A stretch of 46,995 nt of DNA. Origin: a virus. Made by a program: the position numbers and the translations under genes. Within the stretch, counting starts at the first letter, position 1; the number at the start of each line of letters is the position of its first letter. The stretch spans positions 42,799-89,793 of the IMG/VR virus record IMGVR_UViG_3300030116_001948. One strand, given 5' to 3'. Below are positions 7,038-14,301 of this stretch, one piece after another. The notes below the pieces were generated by a model, which saw only the letters and a list, made by a program, of their open reading frames with translations, had not been told where the DNA came from and searched no databases.

Positions 7038-9368
7038 CTAACTCTCCATCTCTCCAAGTTTAGGTTCATTTAGCTCTTCAGCTAGTTCCTGTTCTACGGA
7101 GCTAACGGAGTTCATTAGATTGTTTTCAACGTCTGCTATTCTAGCTTTATATAACTGAGTAGCAGATTCAGCCCTATTAGATATTTTATCTAAATCGGAA
7201 CTAAATTTTTCTACCTCTAAACGTTTCTTAGCGTGTAGCTCTTCACGTGTAGCGGTTTGTAAGTCACCTTTGACTTTCTTCAATTCTTCTTGTAACATTT
7301 GCATCTGCTGTTGCATTTGTAGCATTTGTCCACTACGTTGCATTACACCATCAATATCTACAAGTTCAGATTTTTTCAATACTTCAACTTGATCAATTAA
7401 TCCAGCTTGATACATTTGCATATAAGTATTCAACATTGCCATTCTATTTGTTGGTAATGTAGAACCAGAAACAACTTTAACATCATATCTACCAATAGTT
7501 ACATCGTGAAAACGTGCAACATCTCCATTTTCCATTTCTTTAAAAAAGTTAAAGCGTTCTTCTTTTTCTAAACCATTTGGTTGTACTAATCTAATTACTT
7601 TTTCTTCTGTGTAGATTTGCTGCATTAACGGTACAGCTACTTTAGCACATTGATTTAAAAAGTTTTCTATATCATCTCTACGAGATTTAATTCTTCGTTG
7701 ACCGAACTCGTCAACGACAAGTGTTCCTCTATAAGTTGAGGGAGAGTTCATACCACTACCTTGCATTAATTCAAAAATACCAAATCCATATTCAAGATCG
7801 TACTTGGCATCTGCTTCGTTTTTATATAATTCATTAGGTAGTGGTACAGGTCCAGCAACGATAGGTGCACCTAGCTCAGCATCAAACTCAATAACACTGG
7901 TACCTGCTCTACTCCACTCTTCTTCGATTTGACGAAGATCTGCTGAGCCACGAGGAATCAACAACTTAACATTTGTACTTGTACTTGCGTGTGCAATAAT
8001 TAATGAACGAATCTTATTAATGTATTCCTGTAATGGTCTATATAGACGCACATCTGATTCAGGAAATGGATTTCTATGGTGAATATTCATTAATGGTACA
8101 ATAGGATAATCTTCTGTTGGTAATATTCTAGTATACAATAAATTGTTTCCTACGGTAGCTGTAAGCTTTACGCAGCATTTTTCAATTTTGTTTACCATAA
8201 TATTTTCCATACCAATCATTTCTTCTGCTGTTAACGGAGTAATAACAGTAGTACTACCTGGTATCGCATCTTCGTCTTCCATTCCTGATACCTTTACAGG
8301 ACTTTGAGGAATCATATTACCAGCGTCGTCTATCTCAGGATCTGGTAGTTCGAAGTGAAAGATTGGTCCGTAATCTTCAATAACTTCTAATAATTCTTCT
8401 TTTGCATTTTCATCAGAGATAAATACTTCTTCACCAGTTGCTTTGGTTAAACGCATATAGTATGTATCTTTATACTCTTGATATTCTTCTGCGTTAAATA
8501 AATATTCTTTTTGTGAAAACGGTTCATACACATTGTAGTATGTATGCATTTCTTTTGTATAACGCTCTATATATTTTCTTTTAGTATGATAGTTTGTATC
8601 TTCGTCAGTGTTAAATATTTGACCTTCAGTAGCAGCTAAGTCTGTTGCTGGTACTTCTTCGTCATTATCAACAGCACTATCAGCATCTTCAATAATATCC
8701 ATAAAGTCTGGATAAAGTTGCATAGCTTGTTCATCGGTAATGTATTTTACTACCAATATATGTGCAGCATCACGTGCATATACGTCTTTTGCATTTGGAT
8801 CTATGTAAACATCTAATGGATTTATAGATTTTAAAAATACTTCACCTTTACCTAAATCAGCCATAGGGTCCTGATAAATGTGCATCACACCCATACCACC
8901 GACATAATAATCGTCTACAATTTTCTTTAATTCTTCATTACCAGATGATTGATCCCACATCCAAGCAAATAAATCAGAAAATACTTTAGCTGTATCTCTA
9001 TCAGAATCTTCACGTGCAGATGAACGAAACTCAGGAGAGTTGTAGGTAAGTAAAGATTTAGCTGTTTCTACAATTGGGTGAATACGATTTACAACAATAG
9101 GTGCTTGACCACGTTGTTCTAGAATATCACGTTCATCTTGCGACCATTGTGCTCCAGCTCTAAACTCAATAGACTCTTGGAACTTTACAGCCCATATTTC
9201 ACGCAAGTTATTGTATTCAGTTAATAATTCAATAGACTCTTGTACTTCATCAGGTATTTCACCAGACTCTGGGTTTAATCTACCTGGTACATAACCAAAT
9301 ACATCAATCAGATCATTATAGTTCTGACTTCTTTGTGACTTCTTCGTCTTTTTTATGCTCTCTGGCAT
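7038..9368 (-). CDS. Portal protein (776 aa)
   Basis: The start is taken as the ATG at 9368; a TTG immediately upstream (9371) would add one residue. Length and layout fit large P22-type portals. Visible signs include an N-terminal helical part with FRAGAQWSQDERDILEQRG, the clip/wing-like KSINPLDVYIDPNAK, a conserved PESDVRLYRPLQEYINK stretch, and a long C-terminal coiled coil rich in Gln/Met (near residues 675-700) followed by charged helices, as expected for a portal barrel. It sits between the large terminase and the scaffold. A dodecameric DNA channel is known for the family. Confidence 0.88.
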   Translation of the reverse strand: MPESIKKTKKSQRSQNYNDLIDVFGYVPGRLNPESGEIPDEVQESIELLTEYNNLREIWAVKFQESIEFRAGAQWSQDERDILEQRGQAPIVVNRIHPIVETAKSLLTYNSPEFRSSAREDSDRDTAKVFSDLFAWMWDQSSGNEELKKIVDDYYVGGMGVMHIYQDPMADLGKGEVFLKSINPLDVYIDPNAKDVYARDAAHILVVKYITDEQAMQLYPDFMDIIEDADSAVDNDEEVPATDLAATEGQIFNTDEDTNYHTKRKYIERYTKEMHTYYNVYEPFSQKEYLFNAEEYQEYKDTYYMRLTKATGEEVFISDENAKEELLEVIEDYGPIFHFELPDPEIDDAGNMIPQSPVKVSGMEDEDAIPGSTTVITPLTAEEMIGMENIMVNKIEKCCVKLTATVGNNLLYTRILPTEDYPIVPLMNIHHRNPFPESDVRLYRPLQEYINKIRSLIIAHASTSTNVKLLIPRGSADLRQIEEEWSRAGTSVIEFDAELGAPIVAGPVPLPNELYKNEADAKYDLEYGFGIFELMQGSGMNSPSTYRGTLVVDEFGQRRIKSRRDDIENFLNQCAKVAVPLMQQIYTEEKVIRLVQPNGLEKEERFNFFKEMENGDVARFHDVTIGRYDVKVVSGSTLPTNRMAMLNTYMQMYQAGLIDQVEVLKKSELVDIDGVMQRSGQMLQMQQQMQMLQEELKKVKGDLQTATREELHAKKRLEVEKFSSDLDKISNRAESATQLYKARIADVENNLMNSVSSVEQELAEELNEPKLGEMES

Positions 9369-9420
9369 CAACTATCCTATATCCCTTTGGTATTTCTACC
9401 TTAGTATGTTTATCCACCAT
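9316..9420 (-). CDS. Possible small overlapping ORF upstream of portal (34 aa)
   Basis: An ATG at 9420 opens MVDKHTKVEIPKGYRIVDAR and ends inside the portal gene, overlapping it by 53 bases. A GTG at 9471 in the same frame would give 51 residues. No clear Shine-Dalgarno precedes either start. It fills most of the 147-base gap between terminase and portal, so it may be real, but the large overlap argues for caution. Confidence 0.3.
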   Translation of the reverse strand: MVDKHTKVEIPKGYRIVDAREHKKDEEVTKKSEL

Positions 9421-9515
9421 TTGTACTAAACGTTCTTTAGTAAAATAATATTTTGCTATATCTATCTGCACCTTATATTAACTTATAAGAAAAAATAGAC
9501 GAAAGTCAAGAGATA

Positions 9516-11009
9516 TTAGTTAATTTTCCAACTTTTTTGTAGACGAGGGTAATAATCTTCGATTTTCTTGCTAAATGGCGTATAAGAATGCCCAGGTCTG
9601 TATGAATTTTTATTTGCATAATAAAATCCGTCTAACAAGTCATCGTGCTTACCTCTAGGGTATAAAAGTAACTCATCTTCTAATGCTTGCATACCTTTAT
9701 TAATAAATACTTTTTTATTTGCAAATAATGGCTGCAAACTTTCTAATCTGTACGATTTTCTAGTTCTCGGGTTCTCTTTAATCTCAAGACCAGGAATAAA
9801 TAGTCCAAGTTTCTCAGATTCTTCTTTAATGTATTGACGAAGCATTTCCTGATAACCAACAGACTCAATTCTTGTTTTAGTACTACGATATGTCTTAAAA
9901 TTTGTTATAATAGCATCTGCTAAGTGTAGTGGCGTTGCTCGTTTTCTATAGTAAGGCAATACAAATCTGTTGTTGTCCTCATCAATAGCTAAATTAAATA
10001 CCACGGAATAGTCTGCAGTTTTTTTGGTACTAGATGCAGGATCGACACCAGTAAACACGTTTACAGGTCTTCTCTCGTCTACTTCCTCACCATTTAGGCT
10101 CGTCAGGACAAGAGTCGACAATCCTTCCTCATCTTGTTCGAGAAATCCTTCGTAATACTGAATATCTTCTTTTCTAAACAAATTATCTTCATCACCAACG
10201 ATTTGACACAAATATTCTCTATAAAATACCGAAAGACGATTAATACTATCTAACTCTTCTTTCTTTTGTATCAATTTGTCTATAGACCATACTTCTTTCC
10301 ATAATGGTATTTTATTTTCTAGATCTGGACGAAACTCCAAGGTTTTCCAACCTTTCATATCTTTTAAAGTTTCTACCATACAACGTTCATGCTGCGGAGT
10401 ACCAATAACACAGATTCTACCGTTAAGTGGGTCCAGGGATGGAACACCAGATTGCAACAACCAACGTAAGTTGTATTCCATAGCTTCTGCTGTTTTCGTA
10501 TTGTTTTCATCTTCAGGATCATCCAATATTAAAAGAGTAGGTCGTTGATTTCCGTGTTTAATACCACGTATCTGTTGACCAGTACCTTTACAAATAATAA
10601 CACTACCATCTTTGAGTTCTACTTCCGTGTTTGTCCATTTACGTGCTGATTGCATTCCCCAATAACCAAAAAAGTATCTAAACTCTTGAGAATAGTCTAA
10701 TACATCTTTGATGGTACCTAATAGTTTAGTAGCGTGTGATTGCGTTCTAGACACAAGCACAATCACTTTTACACCTTGATCAAACATTAAATGAAACAAC
10801 GGATAAATACCAGCAACCACTGAAGATTTTGCGTGACCACGTGGTGCTATAATGTTTATTTGTTTTTGTTCCCTGTCTAATAAATGTTTTGTTAGGTCAT
10901 AGTGAAACGGAGGAGACTCACTACTAAACATATTAGGCATTACCATCCTACCGAATAGCAACATATCTTGTTGCATTGATGTTATAATTTCTTTTTTACT
11001 ATTTTTCAT
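9516..11009 (-). CDS. terL: Terminase large subunit (497 aa)
   Basis: ATP-driven DNA packaging motor and headful/cos nuclease. Walker A-like APRGHAKSS at residues 55-63, Walker B LLILDDPED at 159-167, and a motif III-like IGTPQHE near 202-208. The C-terminal RNase H-fold nuclease shows D323 (GVDPASS), E382 (RIESVG) and D456/D457/D460 (KHDDLLDGF). Length and motifs fit the T7/P22-like large-subunit families. The start overlaps a 39-aa gene that lies between it and the small subunit. Confidence 0.95.
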   Translation of the reverse strand: MKNSKKEIITSMQQDMLLFGRMVMPNMFSSESPPFHYDLTKHLLDREQKQINIIAPRGHAKSSVVAGIYPLFHLMFDQGVKVIVLVSRTQSHATKLLGTIKDVLDYSQEFRYFFGYWGMQSARKWTNTEVELKDGSVIICKGTGQQIRGIKHGNQRPTLLILDDPEDENNTKTAEAMEYNLRWLLQSGVPSLDPLNGRICVIGTPQHERCMVETLKDMKGWKTLEFRPDLENKIPLWKEVWSIDKLIQKKEELDSINRLSVFYREYLCQIVGDEDNLFRKEDIQYYEGFLEQDEEGLSTLVLTSLNGEEVDERRPVNVFTGVDPASSTKKTADYSVVFNLAIDEDNNRFVLPYYRKRATPLHLADAIITNFKTYRSTKTRIESVGYQEMLRQYIKEESEKLGLFIPGLEIKENPRTRKSYRLESLQPLFANKKVFINKGMQALEDELLLYPRGKHDDLLDGFYYANKNSYRPGHSYTPFSKKIEDYYPRLQKSWKIN

Positions 11010-11118
11010 CTACAATAACGGTCAGTTCTAATTCCATATCTTTTGCTACTTGTATCATCGTAGCTAAAAATACTAAGATATTATCTTCTTCACCCTTCAG
11101 TACTATTCTCTTCTCCAT
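10999..11118 (-). CDS. Mini-protein between the terminase subunits (39 aa)
   Basis: ATG at 11118 follows AGAGAGATAAGTG. The product begins MEKRIVLKGEEDNILVFLAT and ends TVIVDEK. It overlaps the small-terminase end by 29 bases and the large-terminase start by 11, which fills an otherwise empty gap exactly. Beta-strand then amphipathic helix pattern. Function unknown; a packaging accessory role is only suggested by position. Confidence 0.5.
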   Translation of the reverse strand: MEKRIVLKGEEDNILVFLATMIQVAKDMELELTVIVDEK

Positions 11119-11866
11119 CACTTATCTCTCTAGTTTGTGTAGCTTTCAATTTTTTCTTTTGCGTTTCAAACTGATTTGATATTTGATGACTAATATCCAT
11201 TTCTAATGTTTCTGTTTGTTGAGTCTTTTGTGGTTTCATATCTAAAAACTCAGATAACTTATCTGCTGCACGTATCATATTGCCTGGATCTTCTTTCATC
11301 TGGGCAACTGCTACTGCATCTTTCATTACATCCAATACATATCCTTCATCTATACCTTTTTCAGTTAACACTTCTTGTAACTTATCTTTTATCATTTGCT
11401 TTGTCTCCTTCAGCTTAAATAATCTTTTGGCAGCTATATGCGGTTCAGCTTGATCTGGTCTATATATCTTACCAATCTGTTCCATATCAGGTTTTTCCCC
11501 CGCTACCTTATATGCAATAAATGCATCTACTGCTAATGCTGCTCTTTGAGATCGTGACTCTATCTCACTATACGGTTTGGTAGAAACATTGTTTAAATTG
11601 CCAGAATGCCAATGTGGTTCAAATTCTAAACGTCTATTGCTACCTAACCATTGCCTACCATAGGGAAACGTCACTAACGTTCCTTTTTTGTAGGTATTAC
11701 GATAAATACACTTACTAATGTATCCATCATCGCTAATTCCCCAATCATCTACATCGCATTCTTGCCAATGTACATACTCTGGTATACTTTTGTCTTTGGT
11801 AGTATACACTACGTATTCTTTCGGCTGAAAATTATTTTTCTTCAGTCTTTTTGTTATCTTTATCAT
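11090..11866 (-). CDS. terS: Terminase small subunit-like protein with an extra N-terminal domain (258 aa)
   Basis: Residues about 105-215 have the look of small-terminase proteins: AALAVDAFIAYKVAGEKPD, then AAKRLFKLKETKQMIKDKL, the typical LTEKGIDEGYVLDVMKDAV and IRAADKLSEFLDMK. The first about 100 residues are different, aromatic and glycine-rich (DDWGISDDGYISKCIYRN, TLVTFPYGRQWLG), and look like a separate beta domain. The tail is Gln/Lys/Thr-rich. It would recognise DNA for packaging. The position just upstream of the large subunit supports the call; the N-terminal fusion is unusual. Confidence 0.7.
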   Translation of the reverse strand: MIKITKRLKKNNFQPKEYVVYTTKDKSIPEYVHWQECDVDDWGISDDGYISKCIYRNTYKKGTLVTFPYGRQWLGSNRRLEFEPHWHSGNLNNVSTKPYSEIESRSQRAALAVDAFIAYKVAGEKPDMEQIGKIYRPDQAEPHIAAKRLFKLKETKQMIKDKLQEVLTEKGIDEGYVLDVMKDAVAVAQMKEDPGNMIRAADKLSEFLDMKPQKTQQTETLEMDISHQISNQFETQKKKLKATQTREISDGEENSTEG

Positions 11867-12050
11867 CTATAGGGAATTTTTTTTCCAAAAATTTTTTAAA
11901 GTCTTCTTTATCGCCTTTCATCTCTAAATATAGATCTAGGGCTCTATCGCCGTTCCAAATTTGCATTTTCAATTGTTCTATTTGTACGGCTAGTGTTCCT
12001 ACTAGTCTTACCACTTCTTTTAACGTCGGCTTGTCTTTTTTTTGTTTCAT
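11832..12050 (-). CDS. Small charged helical protein (72 aa)
   Basis: ATG at 12050; it overlaps the small-terminase gene by 35 bases. The sequence (MKQKKDKPTLKEVVRLVGTL, then LEMKGDKEDFKKFLEKKFP) is helical and highly charged with a mid-protein coiled-coil-like stretch. It heads the packaging genes and is preceded by an AT-rich 109-base gap containing ATACGT-type repeats and one copy of the TACCTTGCAATCA motif. Unknown function. Confidence 0.6.
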   Translation of the reverse strand: MKQKKDKPTLKEVVRLVGTLAVQIEQLKMQIWNGDRALDLYLEMKGDKEDFKKFLEKKFPIDDKDNKKTEEK

Positions 12051-12159
12051 AGTTTATTTATAAACGTTTATTATATAGCAATACATATAAATGTATGTAT
12101 AATCGTACGAATATACTCGTTTATCTATATACGTATATATATACGTTTATACCTTGCAA
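12051..12159. promoter_or_regulatory. AT-rich gap with ATACGT repeats
   Basis: This stretch between two leftward genes is almost entirely A/T with alternating TATACGTATATATATACG-type sequence near 12125-12146, ending at one copy of TACCTTGCAATCA (12150-12162). It could melt easily and may carry a leftward promoter, but no canonical -35/-10 pair stands out. Confidence 0.3.
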
Positions 12160-12162
12160 TCA
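12150..12162 (-). repeat. Direct repeat TACCTTGCAATCA, copy 1
   Basis: An exact 13-base repeat, read leftward as TGATTGCAAGGTA. It lies 100 bases upstream of the 72-aa gene start. The second copy is at 12401-12413. Both precede a leftward gene, so it may be a binding site for a phage or host regulator. Confidence 0.45.
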
Positions 12163-12375
12163 GTTAACATCTTTCCTACTAGGTTTAATCCCTAATTCCA
12201 TTTCTTCGATACGTACTAAAATGTCTAATTCTGCTGACATTGTCTGTACTAAACCGAACGTTTCTTCATCTGATAGATCAAGTTCTACTTCTTCCCACTT
12301 GTTCTTTGCTTTATTGTAACGTTCCATTACTCTATTCTTTTTAAGAAAGGTAATTAGTTTTTTCACCTGTTTCAT
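12160..12375 (-). CDS. First leftward gene: small helical protein (71 aa)
   Basis: ATG at 12375. Sequence MKQVKKLITFLKKNRVMERY, then an acidic part (WEEVELDLSDEETFG) and an amphipathic helix (MSAELDILVRIEEMELG). It is the first gene read leftward from the divergent control region, so it may be expressed early in the late transcript. A DNA-binding or regulatory role is possible but no helix-turn-helix is convincing. Confidence 0.6.
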   Translation of the reverse strand: MKQVKKLITFLKKNRVMERYNKAKNKWEEVELDLSDEETFGLVQTMSAELDILVRIEEMELGIKPSRKDVN

Positions 12376-12400
12376 ATTTTAACTTAATCATTTTTTTAGC

Positions 12401-12413
12401 TACCTTGCAATCA
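12401..12413 (-). repeat. Direct repeat TACCTTGCAATCA, copy 2
   Basis: Second exact copy of the 13-mer, 26 bases upstream of the 71-aa gene start in the divergent control region. In the leftward direction TGATTGCAAGGTA is followed by GCTAAAAAAATG. Confidence 0.45.
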
Positions 12414-12469
12414 TTTTAAAAAATTGCCTTAGATTGCGTGTGCGTAGTATATATTACACCTACACCCTA

Positions 12470-12536
12470 CAAATATTGACTTTTCATATTCAATATCGTT
12501 GAAAACATTCGTTTGAATATTCTAAGTCAATATTTG
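12470..12536. repeat. Large inverted repeat in the divergent control region
   Basis: Left arm 12470-12493 and right arm 12513-12536 match over 24 positions: 13 perfect (CAAATATTGACTT), three mismatches, 8 perfect (ATATTCAA), around a 19-base centre. It is too AT-rich and lacks a T run for a terminator. As DNA it is a strong dyad suited to a dimeric regulator or a cruciform. Confidence 0.7.
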
Positions 12537-12560
12537 CTTAACGGGCGTAGCTGCACCCTC

Positions 12561-12575
12561 GGGGACTGCGTCCCC
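12561..12575. promoter_or_regulatory. Short GC-rich hairpin GGGGAC-TGC-GTCCCC
   Basis: A perfect 6-bp stem with a 3-base loop ends 36 bases before the first rightward gene. It stands out in an AT-rich genome and would lie in the 5' leader of the early mRNA, where it could protect the 5' end or act as an operator. No T run follows. Confidence 0.5.
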
Positions 12576-12611
12576 TAATATTAATTAAAACAAAAAACAA
12601 GGGAGTTAACC

Positions 12612-13067
12612 ATGTCTAATAAAATAGCGTTAAAAGATGCGTGGACTATGCTTAATAGTCGTGACATCAACATCAAGGATTACTTAGTAAACACTAAGAT
12701 GCGTCCAACCACTACTACTTGCAGTAGTGCTAAGGTTCGCAATAAACTTGCTGAGAATGTCACGTTAGGTTCTATCAGCGGTAAAACACTTCATTCCCAG
12801 AATGAACTATATTCTGATAAAGAGTATAGATTTATCTATCTGATAACCCTACGATCCGACAGTTGGACGAGTGCAACGTTCCGTCCGTCATTAGAGAAAT
12901 ACCTTGCATTAAAGAATTTGCAAGTTATCACCGAGGACGGCGACGGTAATAAGATTGAATATCAGTCTTATCCATACAATAAGGACGAATCAGTAAACCT
13001 GATTACCTTGTATGTCCAACCATCCAACGATAATGTTGGTGAGTTAGAATTTGACGATGAAGAATAA
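12612..13067 (+). CDS. First early gene, unknown protein with acidic tail (151 aa)
   Basis: ATG at 12612 with AAGGGAG seven bases upstream. The gene is clearly richer in G+C and more varied in codons than its neighbours. The N-terminus is helical (KIALKDAWTMLNSRDINIKD), a Thr/Cys-rich loop follows (RPTTTTCSS), then a beta-rich C-terminal half (YRFIYLITLRSDSW, LQVITEDGDGNKIEYQSYPY) and the acidic end GELEFDDEE, like tails of proteins that bind partners at replication sites. Not recognised. As the first early gene, set apart by a hairpin after it, it is probably abundant and may act on the host. Confidence 0.75.
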   Translation: MSNKIALKDAWTMLNSRDINIKDYLVNTKMRPTTTTCSSAKVRNKLAENVTLGSISGKTLHSQNELYSDKEYRFIYLITLRSDSWTSATFRPSLEKYLALKNLQVITEDGDGNKIEYQSYPYNKDESVNLITLYVQPSNDNVGELEFDDEE

Positions 13068-13331
13068 TTATCGTTAATCTAACAGTACTATGGTATCAGC
13101 AGAGATGTTGGTACCATAGTGCAACCATCGGTGCTATCGCATCGAAGAACTTTTTAAACCATTAGTAATGCCTTTTATAAAAACGCCTTGCTATTGGTGT
13201 ATGAAATAACTATTATAACTTATGCCGACCAGTATCACAACAGATCACACTATCCTATCAATATACCTATATCAGTTAATCCACAATATTGGTCGGCAAA
13301 GAATTGTATTAATAAAACAAGAGGGTGCACT
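13068..13331 (+). promoter_or_regulatory. Gap with two hairpins between early genes
   Basis: No convincing gene. A 9-bp stem (ACTATGGTA at 13087-13095 with TACCATAGT at 13112-13120) follows the first early gene and a T5 run lies about 30 bases further on, so partial termination is possible. A second perfect 9-bp inverted repeat (TGCCGACCA at 13223-13231 with TGGTCGGCA at 13290-13298) encloses 58 bases just upstream of the next ribosome site. Direct CATCG repeats lie between them. Confidence 0.5.
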
Positions 13332-13676
13332 ATGCCATATAACAAAATAAAAGAATATGCCTTGAAGATAAAAACAGCGTACAAAGGTAAGAACGCTGGA
13401 TTTGCATATTCTTACATTAACAATTACCTAATGAATGTGCTAAAAGTATTAACGCTTAGCACAGCAACAATAGTAACAACGATAGTTCTATTTGTACGAT
13501 TTGATACGAAATACTCTATGTTTACAGCAGAGTATATGAATACCATATCGTCAGTAGCACTTGATTTGTCACTATGGTTTTTCTTCTTTATCAGCATAAT
13601 GATCATGCTAAAAATAGCAGAGATTGTCTATGATAGTCTAGAACGTCTACGAAAGGATATGTTCTATGAATGGTGA
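13332..13676 (+). CDS. Small protein with two membrane segments (114 aa)
   Basis: The start chosen is the ATG at 13332, which has AAGAGGG upstream; an upstream TTG at 13188 in frame runs through the hairpin gap and has no ribosome site. The first about 35 residues are basic and cytoplasmic in character. Two hydrophobic segments follow, near residues 36-58 (VLKVLTLSTATIVTTIVLF) and 82-105 (VALDLSLWFFFFISIMIMLK), then a charged tail. Early membrane proteins of phages often alter the host envelope or block superinfection; here this is only inference. Confidence 0.65.
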   Translation: MPYNKIKEYALKIKTAYKGKNAGFAYSYINNYLMNVLKVLTLSTATIVTTIVLFVRFDTKYSMFTAEYMNTISSVALDLSLWFFFFISIMIMLKIAEIVYDSLERLRKDMFYEW

Positions 13677-13845
13677 AGAAAAAAAGCCAAGAAAGAAACA
13701 CGTACCAAAAGATAAAAATATGGACGTGAATCTTACGTTTGATGAGTTACCAGATGAACAGTTTGACTTTAACGATGAGGTTATTGAAACCTATGTCAAT
13801 GTTAAAGCCAAAACAAAAACAATAAGGATACTCAAAGATGACTAA
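13666..13845 (+). CDS. Small charged early protein (59 aa)
   Basis: ATG at 13666 inside the end of the membrane-protein gene, with AAGGA just upstream, and an 8-base overlap with the next gene. Basic N-terminus (MNGEEKKPRKKHVPKDKN), acidic middle (FDELPDEQFDFNDEV), basic end. The chain of short overlaps on both sides supports it being a real gene. Function unknown. Confidence 0.65.
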   Translation: MNGEEKKPRKKHVPKDKNMDVNLTFDELPDEQFDFNDEVIETYVNVKAKTKTIRILKDD

Positions 13846-14038
13846 AAAAGCAATATACCACACAAAGTTGCAACATTCTACACTATTTAGTGATTGGTTT
13901 AAACATCAATACAATATTGACTTAAAACCATTACAAAAAACAGCAGATAACGCATACGATCCAGCGTTAAATGTAGTGTGTAAGAAAATGTCAAAACCTT
14001 TGATGTGGGCGATATACTATAATGTGGTGAACAAATGA
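13838..14038 (+). CDS. Small early protein (66 aa)
   Basis: ATG at 13838 overlaps the end of the 59-aa gene. Sequence begins MTKKAIYHTKLQHSTLFSDW and has KKMSKPLMWAIYYNVVNK at the end. Soluble, slightly basic and aromatic. It runs into the next gene through an ATGA overlap. No motif recognised. Confidence 0.65.
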   Translation: MTKKAIYHTKLQHSTLFSDWFKHQYNIDLKPLQKTADNAYDPALNVVCKKMSKPLMWAIYYNVVNK

Positions 14039-14301
14039 AAAGAGAACCATTAAGAACAGTATGTCCAACGTGCAGAGAAGTTATAGCCGAAAGTAAATAT
14101 AACTATGAAACACAACAATACCATTGGTATACAGTGGAAAATGTTTGTTGTGATGATAGTTTAGAAACCTTGGCTAAAACTTCTATGAATGAAGTTATTG
14201 TGACAAACAATAACAAAGAGAGTGATGTACCAAGTTTAAAAGATGAGGCAGACAAAGGCGAAATAGAGCCTTCTTTTTATTCTTGGGAAATCAATAGATG
14301 A
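14035..14301 (+). CDS. Small putative zinc-binding protein (88 aa)
   Basis: ATG at 14035, four-base overlap with the previous stop. Residues near 9-13 read VCPTCRE and a CC pair lies near residue 38, so four cysteines could hold a zinc ion in a ribbon-like N-terminal half. The C-terminal half is acidic and probably disordered. Such small zinc ribbons often contact host RNA polymerase or nucleic acid, but this one is unknown. Confidence 0.65.
   Translation: MKREPLRTVCPTCREVIAESKYNYETQQYHWYTVENVCCDDSLETLAKTSMNEVIVTNNNKESDVPSLKDEADKGEIEPSFYSWEINR

Larger units (their letters stand above)
12376..12611. promoter_or_regulatory. Divergent early/late control region
   Basis: The only place in the window where genes diverge. 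In 236 bases it holds one 13-mer repeat, a large inverted repeat (12470-12536), a short GC-rich hairpin (12561-12575) and a strong ribosome site (AAGGGAG) for the rightward gene at 12612. TTGACT occurs in both arms of the inverted repeat on opposite strands, which suits a symmetric bidirectional promoter/operator, although good -10 boxes at 17-base spacing were not found. It could also be a replication origin. Confidence 0.6.

Noticed and set aside
12051-12159. CRISPR or iteron array in the ATACGT-rich gap
   Set aside because: The repeats are short, irregular and simple-sequence in type, with no constant spacing.
13188-13331. Longer TTG-started version of the early membrane protein
   Set aside because: The extension crosses the 9-bp inverted repeat and has no ribosome site; the ATG at 13332 has one.
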